Shown: positions 48,454 through 57,115 of the stretch, one piece after another | Layout of the letters: each line of letters opens with the position of its first letter | Numbering within the stretch: position 1 is the first letter of the stretch | DNA from: Paracoccaceae bacterium | Lineage (GTDB): Bacteria; Pseudomonadota; Alphaproteobacteria; Rhodobacterales; Rhodobacteraceae | NCBI GenBank assembly: GCA_014872875.1 | Contig: WKFI01000019.1 | Location: forward strand, 186,001-250,000 | Direction: 5' to 3' | Length of the DNA: 64,000 bases | The notes under the pieces: generated by a model | Seen by the model: the letters and a program-made list of their open reading frames with translations, nothing else | What the model was told of the DNA's origin: nothing | The model's database searches: none | Translations under genes and position numbers: made by a program

Positions 48454-49833
48454 TTACAGGGTCCAGACAGTCATCTTGTCCTCGATGCCGCGAATGTCCT
48501 GATCGTTGCGTTTGCTCAATCCCTCCAACAGATCCGAACCTCCGCCTTCGCGGATCACTTGTTCGCGTAGCGTGTCGCTGATTACCAGACGCGAGTTGTG
48601 CTGGCGCGTCAGGGCCTCCAGCCGCGAGGCCACATTCACGGCCGTGCCGATCACCGCGAATTCCAGCCGGTTGGCCCCGATGTCACCAAGCAGCGCCTCA
48701 CCGTAATGGATGCCAATCCCAACTTGGATCTCCGCCTCTCCTTGCCGCTTGCGTTCCGTGTTCCAGCGCTCCATCACCTGCATCATCGACCTTGCACATG
48801 CGAGCGCGTTGGAGGCGTCCTGCTCACCAGCGGTTGGCGTCCCGAAGGTCGCCATAAGGCCATCGCCCAGATACTTGTCCAGTGTCCCGCTGTGGCGAAA
48901 AACCTCCCGTTCCATTCTTCCATGAAAACCACGCAAAAGCTCGATCACTTCATACGGATCCCTGCCGTCCGACATGCGAGTGAAGCCGACAATGTCGATG
49001 AACAACACGCCGATATCCTGATTGCGGATCTGTTTGAGCGGCTCGTCATTCTGGCTCAGCTCCTCGACTACGTTGGGTGAGAAATAACGCGAAAGGTTGG
49101 CCCGTTCCCGTTCCAACCCAGCGTTGTTCAACAACAAGGCGTTCAGCCGTCTGGTCGAAATTGCCAACGTCACTGCAACCAGAAGGAACACCAAGACCTC
49201 CTGCACGCGCAGTTGCAAGACAAAGCTGTTAGGATCTATGAACTTCACCAAAAGCTCTTCATTTCCGACCGCCTCGGCCACGGCTTGGCTCAGCCCTTCG
49301 AACGGGACAGAGAACCACCAGGACAAGCCCAGCGCGATGGACCACATACCCGCTGTCCAAGTGCCGATCGCAATCACCGTGCGCCAGGAATAAGCCAGTG
49401 TGCCGACCGCCAGGATCAGGTAGAAATATACAAAGTTGTCGAACCTGTACTGTGTTGCCGCAGGCACGTCATGGGGGCTGAACGGGCTGGGAACCACCAT
49501 GCCGACGGTCATGATCAGCAGATCCAGGAAGATCAGGAACAACTCGGCCTTGGACTGCCCCACCCTGCCAACCCGGCGGATCAACCAGCCATTGATACAC
49601 AGCAACAACAGGATCCCGTGATAATACAACACGTCCCAAGCCGGGTTCAGGAACACCAGAAACACGCCTGTGATCCCCATGGCGATCCAACGCGCTTTGA
49701 CTGCCAGCTCCAGCCCTTCTCGCTTGTGCTCTTCCAGTGCCGCTATTGCGTATTCTGTATCCTGATTTGCCTCGTCGACTTTTGGGTCCGACAGGAAACG
49801 CGGGCGAGGGATGTGCAATGCGGTTTCGGCCAT
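48454..49833 (-). CDS. Membrane-anchored class III adenylate/guanylate cyclase
   Basis: This 459-residue protein has an N-terminal membrane module with about six hydrophobic segments (about 50-225), a linker, and a class III cyclase domain. The metal Asp residues are Asp280 (LFIDIVGFTRM) and Asp324 (YLGDGLMATF); transition-state Asn/Arg lie in IGTAVNVASRLE. It makes cAMP (or cGMP) in response to a membrane signal. It is one of three class III cyclases in the window and stands alone. Confidence 0.88.
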   Translation of the reverse strand: MAETALHIPRPRFLSDPKVDEANQDTEYAIAALEEHKREGLELAVKARWIAMGITGVFLVFLNPAWDVLYYHGILLLLCINGWLIRRVGRVGQSKAELFLIFLDLLIMTVGMVVPSPFSPHDVPAATQYRFDNFVYFYLILAVGTLAYSWRTVIAIGTWTAGMWSIALGLSWWFSVPFEGLSQAVAEAVGNEELLVKFIDPNSFVLQLRVQEVLVFLLVAVTLAISTRRLNALLLNNAGLERERANLSRYFSPNVVEELSQNDEPLKQIRNQDIGVLFIDIVGFTRMSDGRDPYEVIELLRGFHGRMEREVFRHSGTLDKYLGDGLMATFGTPTAGEQDASNALACARSMMQVMERWNTERKRQGEAEIQVGIGIHYGEALLGDIGANRLEFAVIGTAVNVASRLEALTRQHNSRLVISDTLREQVIREGGGSDLLEGLSKRNDQDIRGIEDKMTVWTL

Positions 49834-49917
49834 GGGCTGTCCTTCTCTGTATCTCCCAAATTAGGGGTTGCACCCGAAAATTGCATCCCTTGCAGAAAAC
49901 GGAATGACGCCGAGCGC

Positions 49918-49944
49918 AAAAAAGCCCCGCCAGATTGGCGGGGC
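49918..49944 (-). terminator. Rho-independent terminator downstream of ccrM
   Basis: GCCCCGCCA / TGGCGGGGC stem (9 bp, 3-nt loop) followed on the minus strand by TTTTTTGCG, about 100 bp after the ccrM stop. Confidence 0.82.
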
Positions 49945-50045
49945 AAGGTGTAGTGCCATGTGACAGGCCACAGGCACCGGCGGTATTCTTGGGAGGGGCG
50001 GCGTTGGGAGCGCAACCCTGCCCTATTGTACGAGGTCGTCCGAAT

Positions 50046-51149
<1,104 letters not shown>

Positions 51150-51256
51150 TTACTCTGCCTCTAAACCCGGCGCATTTTTGCGCTCATTTGGTTAACGACA
51201 GGATGAGTCAAACCGGAATCGTCGTCAAATTGTTTTTTGATTCAGCAAGTTACGGT
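51150..51256 (-). promoter_or_regulatory. ccrM upstream region with three GANTC sites
   Basis: GAGTC at 51205-51209, GAATC at 51216-51220 and GATTC at 51239-51243 lie within 39 bp in the 107-bp gap between rnhB and ccrM. A GTTAAC half-site (51191-51196) resembles a CtrA TTAAC element, but no second correctly spaced TTAA was found. Methylation-sensitive transcription of ccrM is suggested. Confidence 0.6.
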
Positions 51257-51874
51257 TTACTCTTGATACAAGATGTTGTGGACCGGCTTGAACGAACGCC
51301 TATGATGTGGGGTTACGCCAAGATTTTGCAGCGCCTGCTGGTGTGCCTTGGTCGGATAACCGGCATTTTTGTCCCACCCGTAACCAGGGAACTGTTGCGC
51401 CAAAGACTCCATCACCTCATCGCGACACATTTTGGCCACAATTGAGGCAGCCGCAATCGACACCGAACGTCCGTCGCCCTTGATCACAAATTGTGCGGGC
51501 ACTGCCAGATCCTTGGGAATCAGATTGCCATCGATCAGCACAAAATCTGGTGCCGGGTTCAAACCGGCAACGGCCCGCACCATGGCCAGGTGCGAGGCGG
51601 CCAGAATGTTGATCTCATCAATCTCTTCCACAGTTGCATGGGCGATCGAGACCTCTGCCTTGGCGTGGATCTCGGCCTGCACCAGCTCGCGCCGCTTCTT
51701 GGACAGCTTCTTGGAATCATTCAGTCCGTTGGGCATGTCGTCAGGGTTCAGGATGACGGCGGCGGCTGTTACCGGTCCGGCCAACGGCCCGCGCCCAACT
51801 TCGTCGACCCCGGCAATTCGAAGATACCCTTGTGCCGTCAAGGCGCGCTCAAGTTCGTAGTCTGGTTGTGTCAT
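51257..51874 (-). CDS. rnhB: Ribonuclease HII
   Basis: This 205-residue enzyme has the catalytic N-terminal motif GVDEVGRGPLAGPV (Asp, Glu), NDSKKLSKKRRE, VLIDGN with its Asp, and SIAAASIVAKMCRDEVM. It cleaves RNA in DNA hybrids, including single ribonucleotides. It is upstream of ccrM on the same strand, an order common in Rhodobacterales as far as I recall. Confidence 0.95.
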   Translation of the reverse strand: MTQPDYELERALTAQGYLRIAGVDEVGRGPLAGPVTAAAVILNPDDMPNGLNDSKKLSKKRRELVQAEIHAKAEVSIAHATVEEIDEINILAASHLAMVRAVAGLNPAPDFVLIDGNLIPKDLAVPAQFVIKGDGRSVSIAAASIVAKMCRDEVMESLAQQFPGYGWDKNAGYPTKAHQQALQNLGVTPHHRRSFKPVHNILYQE

Positions 51875-51921
51875 TCAGTTTCAAAACCGCAAACAACATG
51901 ACAAGACAAGCCCGCACAGTT

Positions 51922-52299
51922 TCATCGCGCCTGTTCTCGCTCATACGCCATCCGTGCTGCTCTGACCTGATCCATCTGTTCGTGCGACCAGAAGACAAGA
52001 GGCTTCAGCATCTCAAGCAGGCTGCGCCCCAAGGGCGTCAGTTCATAGGACACAGCGACAGGCGGACCTGGTTCAACCGACCGAGTCAAATATCCGTCCC
52101 TCTGAAGCCCGCGCAGGTTTTCGGTCAGCACGCTTTGCGTGACGTCGCCGATACACCGTTTCAGATCGCCAAACCGTTTCGGTTCATCTTCCAAAGCGAG
52201 AATGATGATCATGCGCCATTTGCCCGTGACATTGGACAGGACAGAACGGATCGAACAGTTCGAGGCTTCGGCCTTGTTGGCAACTCCGACGGGCAGCAT
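51922..52299 (-). CDS. HxlR-family transcriptional regulator
   Basis: This 125-residue winged-helix protein has SNCSIRSVLSNVTGKWRMII at the N terminus, RFGDLKRCIGDVTQSVLTEN and the wing DGYLTRSVEPGPPVAVSYEL. The single Cys15 is the position used by redox-sensing HypR/YodB members. It is divergent from the NTF2-like gene and probably regulates it. Operator-like inverted repeats lie between them. Confidence 0.88.
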   Translation of the reverse strand: MLPVGVANKAEASNCSIRSVLSNVTGKWRMIIILALEDEPKRFGDLKRCIGDVTQSVLTENLRGLQRDGYLTRSVEPGPPVAVSYELTPLGRSLLEMLKPLVFWSHEQMDQVRAARMAYEREQAR

Positions 52300-52320
52300 C
52301 TTGCATCCTAGTACTCAGTT

Positions 52321-52404
52321 CCGACCTGGTCCTAGTTTAGGACTAACCCTCATACCATTCAAGGCTCTGAAATATATCCCGTATGTTTCAGCATACCAGG
52401 TCGG
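52321..52404. promoter_or_regulatory. Inverted repeats in HxlR / NTF2 divergent promoter
   Basis: A perfect 10-bp inverted pair CCGACCTGGT (52321-52330) and ACCAGGTCGG (52395-52404) flanks 64 bp. Inside it, GTCCTA-GTT-TAGGAC (52329-52343) is a second palindrome. Both are plausible HxlR operators. Confidence 0.5.
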
Positions 52405-52480
52405 TTTAAAGTACGTAGTTGCTATGTAGTAGCATTTTGATACCAAGTATTTCATCAATACGAATCAATGGAGATTTGCC

Positions 52481-53251
52481 ATGACCCCGAAAGAACTTGT
52501 CCTTGCGCTCTTCACTGCGGCTTTTGCGGATCACGATCCCGACGTCGCCCGCCAGATGGTCACCCCCGACTATGTTCAGCACAATCCACAAGTCCCCACC
52601 GGAGCGGACGGGCTGGCCGGACTTATCCCGCTTGTCGAACAGTCGGGAATGACAGTGACTACGCACCGGGTCATCGCCGAAGGTGACATGGTGGTTCTCC
52701 ACAACACTTTTGACAACGCCGATGCCTTTGGGGCGCCTTCGCTGGCAGCCTTTGACGTCTTCCGGGTTGAAAACGGTAAAGTGGCCGAGCATTGGGACAA
52801 TCTGCAACCAATCCCTGACACGACTGCTTCGGGCCGAGGGATGACCGACGGGGCGACCGAAATCACCGATCTGGACCGGACCGAGGAAAACAAGGCGCTG
52901 GTTTTGGGTTTTGTTCAAGACGTACTGGGTGGTGCCGCGCCGGAAAACGTGACGCGTTACATGGACCCCGAAGTCTACATGCAGCACAACCCAATGATTG
53001 ATGACGGTTTGGCGGGGCTTATGGCCGCCATCGAAGCCTTTGCCGCACAGGGACAGGTTATTACCAAATTCGAACCGCAATTTGCCGTGGCCGAGGGCAA
53101 TTTCGTGTTTGTCGCCTCGGATGCAATCATGGGTGGGGAACCTTGGGCGTTCTTTGATCTGTGGCGGGTCGAGGACGGCAAGATTGTCGAACACTGGGAC
53201 GTTGTTTCCCCAATCCCAGAACAGATGGCCCACCAGAACGGCAAATTCTGA
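52481..53251 (+). CDS. Tandem NTF2/SnoaL-like domain protein
   Basis: This 256-residue protein contains two NTF2-like alpha-beta barrels in tandem (about 1-118 and 130-256). Each half has the YVQHNP/YMQHNP motif, then AFDVFRVENGKVAEHWD or FFDLWRVEDGKIVEHWD. No signal peptide is seen. Such proteins serve as small-molecule enzymes or binding folds; function cannot be read. It is divergent from an HxlR regulator, and a GGAG sequence precedes the ATG. Confidence 0.82.
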   Translation: MTPKELVLALFTAAFADHDPDVARQMVTPDYVQHNPQVPTGADGLAGLIPLVEQSGMTVTTHRVIAEGDMVVLHNTFDNADAFGAPSLAAFDVFRVENGKVAEHWDNLQPIPDTTASGRGMTDGATEITDLDRTEENKALVLGFVQDVLGGAAPENVTRYMDPEVYMQHNPMIDDGLAGLMAAIEAFAAQGQVITKFEPQFAVAEGNFVFVASDAIMGGEPWAFFDLWRVEDGKIVEHWDVVSPIPEQMAHQNGKF

Positions 53252-53280
53252 CCGACCTGAATTCGTGTAATGACCGGACA

Positions 53281-53308
53281 AAAAAGGGCGGGCCTCTACG
53301 GCCCGCCC
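53281..53308 (-). terminator. Rho-independent terminator, minus strand
   Basis: GGGCGGGCC / GGCCCGCCC stem (9 bp, 5-nt loop) with TTTTT on the minus-strand side. It ends the exported-protein gene at 53354-53848; on the plus strand it may also stop readthrough from the NTF2-like gene. Confidence 0.85.
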
Positions 53309-53353
53309 CGCCAGCGCTCTTTACGGCGCCTGGCTCTGCTCGACGCTCGCCGA

Positions 53354-53848
53354 TCAGCGATGCGAGATCCGATAGCCGCGCTCGCGCAGACACAGAGTTT
53401 CATATCCGGTCCGCTGTTTGCGGCCACGTTCCACCGAAACCCGGCAGGCGTAGGGCAGCGCCTGCACATGACGATAATTCTGCTTCAAGCAAGCCAGCCC
53501 CAACACTCGCTTGCCCCCCAACTCGGGAAAGCTGCGTACACATTGGCGGGGCAAATCGTATCGTGCGATGGCAGGTGGTATCGGACGCACGTGATTTTGC
53601 TTGTTGGGATTGGGGTCGATGCGAACAGGCTGACGGCGGTGGACAACATGGTCATCCCGGTCATTGCTGATCGCTGCTCCGATGATGGCCAGCGCCGCCA
53701 GACCGGCCAGAACCTTGGCGACATCTTCATCCGCACGAGCGGGAGTAGCCGTGAAGCCCGTCACGGCCAAGGCCGCAATCAGAATTGTTGCGATGAATTT
53801 CTTGTGTGGAGCAGAGCCTTTGATGCGGGTCATTTTGAACAAGCTCAT
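53354..53848 (-). CDS. Exported hypothetical protein with four cysteines
   Basis: This 164-residue precursor has a signal ending near TPARA|DE (residue 39), a short hydrophobic stretch KVLAGLAALAIIGAAIS, a basic middle (VVHRRQPVRIDPNPNKQNHV), and four Cys in QCVRSF, LACLKQ, YACRVS, TLCLRE. The even number suggests two disulfides. It resembles small periplasmic proteins of Rhodobacterales with no known role. ATG 53848 follows AGGAA. Confidence 0.7.
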   Translation of the reverse strand: MSLFKMTRIKGSAPHKKFIATILIAALAVTGFTATPARADEDVAKVLAGLAALAIIGAAISNDRDDHVVHRRQPVRIDPNPNKQNHVRPIPPAIARYDLPRQCVRSFPELGGKRVLGLACLKQNYRHVQALPYACRVSVERGRKQRTGYETLCLRERGYRISHR

Positions 53849-53950
53849 GAGGGAGTTCCTTTCCTGTATGCTCAATGGGTCTTAGCCTCCGGACGAGGCC
53901 TTGAAACGAACCTGGGCCCTCCCCCCTCGGCCAAGCAATATCGCGCCCAT

Positions 53951-53996
53951 GTTATTGGATATCAGAACCCTCAAAGCCCTGTGGTTATTGAATAAC
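53951..53996. promoter_or_regulatory. Repeated palindromic element in divergent intergenic region
   Basis: GTTATTGAATAAC (53984-53996) is a perfect palindrome about a central base. A close copy GTTATTGGATATC lies at 53951-53963, exactly 33 bp upstream (about three helical turns). The pair is a candidate operator between divergent exported-protein genes. Confidence 0.4.
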
Positions 53997-54022
53997 AACG
54001 CAATCCCGCGCAGGATGCGACC

Positions 54023-54319
54023 ATGAAACAGATCGTGATGATATCGGCCCTTGGATTGGCGCTTGCACTCTTTGCTGCGGGGTCCTCCGTCGCTGAGGAG
54101 TGCTATGCCGACTACAAGGCCAAGCAGGACAACCCCCTGCGACTGCATTATGGCGTGATACAATTGCAAGGCCCCTGCAAAAAGGCGCCAGCCAAGTCCG
54201 AAGTCTCTGCCCGTCTGGCTCCACAAGGCTGGACTCTTCTGAACATTATGTCGGTCTTCGGCCCAGAAGGTCTGCAACAAAGGAAGGCCGATGCCGGATC
54301 ATACTATCTCCGTTTCTGA
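54023..54319 (+). CDS. Small exported protein with two cysteines
   Basis: This 98-residue precursor has a signal peptide (ALALFAAGSSVA|EE, residue 24). The mature part is ECYADYKAKQDNPLRLHYG, then LQGPCKKAPAKSEVSARLA and a C-terminal WTLLNIMSVFGPEG. Cys27 and one further Cys may pair. No known family. Its 3' end overlaps the next gene by 29 bp, so the two are probably co-expressed. Confidence 0.7.
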   Translation: MKQIVMISALGLALALFAAGSSVAEECYADYKAKQDNPLRLHYGVIQLQGPCKKAPAKSEVSARLAPQGWTLLNIMSVFGPEGLQQRKADAGSYYLRF

Positions 54320-54992
54320 TACGCGCCGATCGGGTACGCGTATCGTCTCGCTCGGCATTGCAGCGATTGTCGCGATCCTTGTGGTTGCCGGCACAGTTCT
54401 TTTGCTGACACTGCCTGACGCCAACGCCTTCAATGCGCGGGTTGAACAGCTCTTCATAGAAAGCGACCTGACCACTCAGGCCGAAATCAAACTATTGGAA
54501 ATTCTGGCCCAATCCGGCACGGCCTTTTCCGACACGCTCGCCAGTTACCGCATGGTGATCTTTGTGCTTCTGGTATTTGCCAGCGCTCTGCTGATCGCTG
54601 CGCTCCTGTTTCTGGTGATGCTTGTCACGCTAAACCGCAGGATGGCCCAGATCGAACGCTCGGGCATTCAGGTGAACGAACTGCTGATCAGCCGGGAAGA
54701 AAACACTGTCTATCTGAACTCAATGGGGTTCAAGCTGACCGCCGCCGCAATGGAGACGCTTGCGGTTTTGGCAGAAGCCAGACTGGATGACGACGTACTG
54801 ACCGGGGCCCAGATCGAAGCGATGATCTCGGGCCGGGACAGCGCCGATTGCGACGAGGCCGCAGGTGCGACCCGTATCAAACGCCTGCGCGACACGTTGG
54901 GCAATCAGATGGTCAGTGAGCTTTTGGTCAAGAACATCGCCCGACGAGGCTATGTTCTGGCCATTCGCAAGGACGTCATTCAGATGATCTGA
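54291..54992 (+). CDS. Membrane protein with OmpR-type winged-helix C terminus
   Basis: This 233-residue protein from ATG 54291 (AGGAAGG upstream) has two transmembrane segments at about 18-41 and 87-113. The C-terminal domain looks like an OmpR winged helix: GFKLTAAAMETLAVLAEARL, RIKRLRDTLGNQMVSELLV, and the terminal RRGYVLAIRKD. There is no receiver domain. A membrane-embedded regulator in the style of ToxR, with the DNA-binding domain after the membrane segments, is inferred. It overlaps the small exported-protein gene by 29 bp. Confidence 0.65.
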   Translation: MPDHTISVSDTRRSGTRIVSLGIAAIVAILVVAGTVLLLTLPDANAFNARVEQLFIESDLTTQAEIKLLEILAQSGTAFSDTLASYRMVIFVLLVFASALLIAALLFLVMLVTLNRRMAQIERSGIQVNELLISREENTVYLNSMGFKLTAAAMETLAVLAEARLDDDVLTGAQIEAMISGRDSADCDEAAGATRIKRLRDTLGNQMVSELLVKNIARRGYVLAIRKDVIQMI

Positions 54993-55098
54993 CCCCGCCT
55001 GATACGTACGTCCGCGCGCCTTGACCGGTGGGCTGACGTCCCACTTTGGCTGTGCAGCGTATCAGATCCGAACAAAGCGGACAGGGGTTCTGCGAAGC

Positions 55099-55422
55099 TC
55101 AATGATTGGGAGATCCTTTTTCCTTTGGCAGATCGGGGCAGGCGCAGCTGTTGAGGTTCTCGTACACAACTTCATCATGCAGCGAGCGGCATCCGGGGGG
55201 CAGGCGATTCTGACGGGGAAGAATGTAAATCCCACCTCGACGAACGCGGCAGACTTGGATGCACAAGCATTCTTGGTACGTCACAGCTCCTTTTGACTGT
55301 GAAGCGATGCCTTGGGAGGATCCGGCATGGTCATGATCCCGCGCCCAAGCAGCAGTGGAAGCCAGCACACAAACGGCTGTCAGCACAGAAGACCAGGATT
55401 TTCCCGCCGTAACGCTTAGCAT
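55099..55422 (-). CDS. Exported cysteine-rich hypothetical protein
   Basis: This 107-residue precursor has a signal peptide ending near STAAWA|RD (residue 27). The mature part holds six cysteines (ECLCIQVCRV, GCRSLHDEV, NSCACPDLP). ATG 55422 has a good GGGGGTAGAGGA site. It could be a small disulfide-rich periplasmic or secreted protein. No family recognised. It is divergent from the cyclase gene. Confidence 0.6.
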   Translation of the reverse strand: MLSVTAGKSWSSVLTAVCVLASTAAWARDHDHAGSSQGIASQSKGAVTYQECLCIQVCRVRRGGIYILPRQNRLPPGCRSLHDEVVYENLNSCACPDLPKEKGSPNH

Positions 55423-55532
55423 CTGTCCTCTACCCCCGTGGCACATCCAACAAACTTGTTGTGACTGGAATTCTAGACAGGAATACCCACATATTACAGC
55501 ACTGCTCGGAACCGGTCAGCGAGGCTCGAAAG

Positions 55533-57083
55533 ATGAACATATACGCGCCCCGGAGTACAAGTGGCTACGGCATCGAAATCCGCCCTTTGTCTGGGCGCGT
55601 CACGGTGAGCCAGAACGGACATGTTCTGGCTTCAAGCTCCAACGCCAAGGTGATGTATGAAACCCGTCTCAGCCCGACGGTTTATTTTCCGCGTGATGAC
55701 GTCACCATTGATCTGACCGGGAAGACCGACCTGCAAACCTTTTGCCCGTTCAAGGGTACGGCGAGCTACCGCGACATCCTGTTGGGAGACGACCAGATCC
55801 CCAATGCGGTCTGGGTCTACGACACTCCCATGCCCGAGGCGGAACAGATCCGGGGTCACGTTGGGTTTGTGTCGGGCGCTTTCACCGACATGGACTTGGG
55901 GGACAACACCCTTGAGACACCGGATTATGGCAATATCAGCGGACCGGTCATCGACTGGTTGCTGCGCGAGGCTGCATTTCTGCCAACCCCGGAAACTTTC
56001 ACTGCTGCACTGGCGGAAAAGTTGGTCGAACAGGGCGTTTATTTGTCACGCATGTCCGTGATGGCCTGGTCCCTGCATCCGATGATCGCCGGCAAGAACT
56101 TCATCTGGAAGAAGGGCGAACCGGAAGTCACCACCTTTGCGCCATCTTACGAGATCCACGACCATCCTGCATACAGGAACAGTCCCTTGCGGCATGTCTC
56201 GGCAGGATTGGGAGGGGTTCGCCACAGGATCGGCAGTGAAGCGACCAAGGACAGTTTTCCGATCCTCGAAGATCTCAGAAAAGAAGGCGCGACCGACTAT
56301 GTTGCCATGCCATTGCCGTTCTCTGATGGCAGGATCAATGTTCTTACTCTGACCAGTAACCATCCCAACGGGTTTTCGACTGCAAATCTGGGTTTGATTT
56401 TCGAATGCTCCGCTGTCATTGCCCGGTACTACGAAGTTTTCATGCAACGGGAGAACGCGCAATCTCTGCTGGAAACCTATGTCGGCAAACGCACCGGCGC
56501 GCGGGTTTTGGGCGGCGAAATCCGGCGTGGTGACGGGGATGAAATCGATGCCGCTATCATGTTCTGTGACCTACGCGGCTCAACCCGCCTGGAGGAGCAG
56601 CTGGGGCGCAAAGCCTATATTGAGTTGCTGAACAGTTTTTTCGAAACGACGTCCGGCATCATCCATGACCACGCGGGTGAAGTTCTGAAATTCATCGGCG
56701 ACGCAGTTCTGGCTGTATTTCCAGCTGGGTCCGACCCCGATTTGGCACGTCGCAGTGCACTGGACTCCGCCCGCGAAATCGTTACGCGCCTGGCTGCGCT
56801 GGACCATGATGACGGCCAAAGATGCGAAGCCTCGATCGGCGTGGCCTATGGCAGCGTGACCTATGGCAATGTCGGCTCACAAGAACGGCTGGATTTCACG
56901 GTCATCGGCCAGGCCGCAAACATCGCGGCGCGACTGGGGGATCATGGCAAGAAAATCGGCAAGGACATCGTGGTCAGTGCCGATTTGGCCATGTGTGACG
57001 ATTGCGCCGAACCTTTGGGCGCTGTTGCATTGCACAACGTTTCGCAGCCAGTGGAGAGTTTTTCCATATCTCGCGTCGCCTGA
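55533..57083 (+). CDS. DUF427-class III adenylate cyclase fusion
   Basis: This 516-residue protein starts at ATG 55533. Residues 20-115 match DUF427 (GRVTVSQNGHVLASSSNAKV, METRLSPTVYFPRDD-like, CPFKGTASYRDI). Residues 150-330 resemble the N-terminal region of rhizobial-type cyclases (RMSVMAWSLHPMIAGKNF). The class III domain follows with metal Asp346 (MFCDLRGSTRL) and Asp390 (KFIGDAVLAVF), and VIGQAANIAARL. Fusion of DUF427 with a cyclase is unusual. The residues needed for cAMP synthesis are present. No signal peptide is seen. Confidence 0.8.
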   Translation: MNIYAPRSTSGYGIEIRPLSGRVTVSQNGHVLASSSNAKVMYETRLSPTVYFPRDDVTIDLTGKTDLQTFCPFKGTASYRDILLGDDQIPNAVWVYDTPMPEAEQIRGHVGFVSGAFTDMDLGDNTLETPDYGNISGPVIDWLLREAAFLPTPETFTAALAEKLVEQGVYLSRMSVMAWSLHPMIAGKNFIWKKGEPEVTTFAPSYEIHDHPAYRNSPLRHVSAGLGGVRHRIGSEATKDSFPILEDLRKEGATDYVAMPLPFSDGRINVLTLTSNHPNGFSTANLGLIFECSAVIARYYEVFMQRENAQSLLETYVGKRTGARVLGGEIRRGDGDEIDAAIMFCDLRGSTRLEEQLGRKAYIELLNSFFETTSGIIHDHAGEVLKFIGDAVLAVFPAGSDPDLARRSALDSAREIVTRLAALDHDDGQRCEASIGVAYGSVTYGNVGSQERLDFTVIGQAANIAARLGDHGKKIGKDIVVSADLAMCDDCAEPLGAVALHNVSQPVESFSISRVA

Positions 57084-57115
57084 TCAGGCCGATCCGAAAT
57101 CTGTGACAGATCCGG

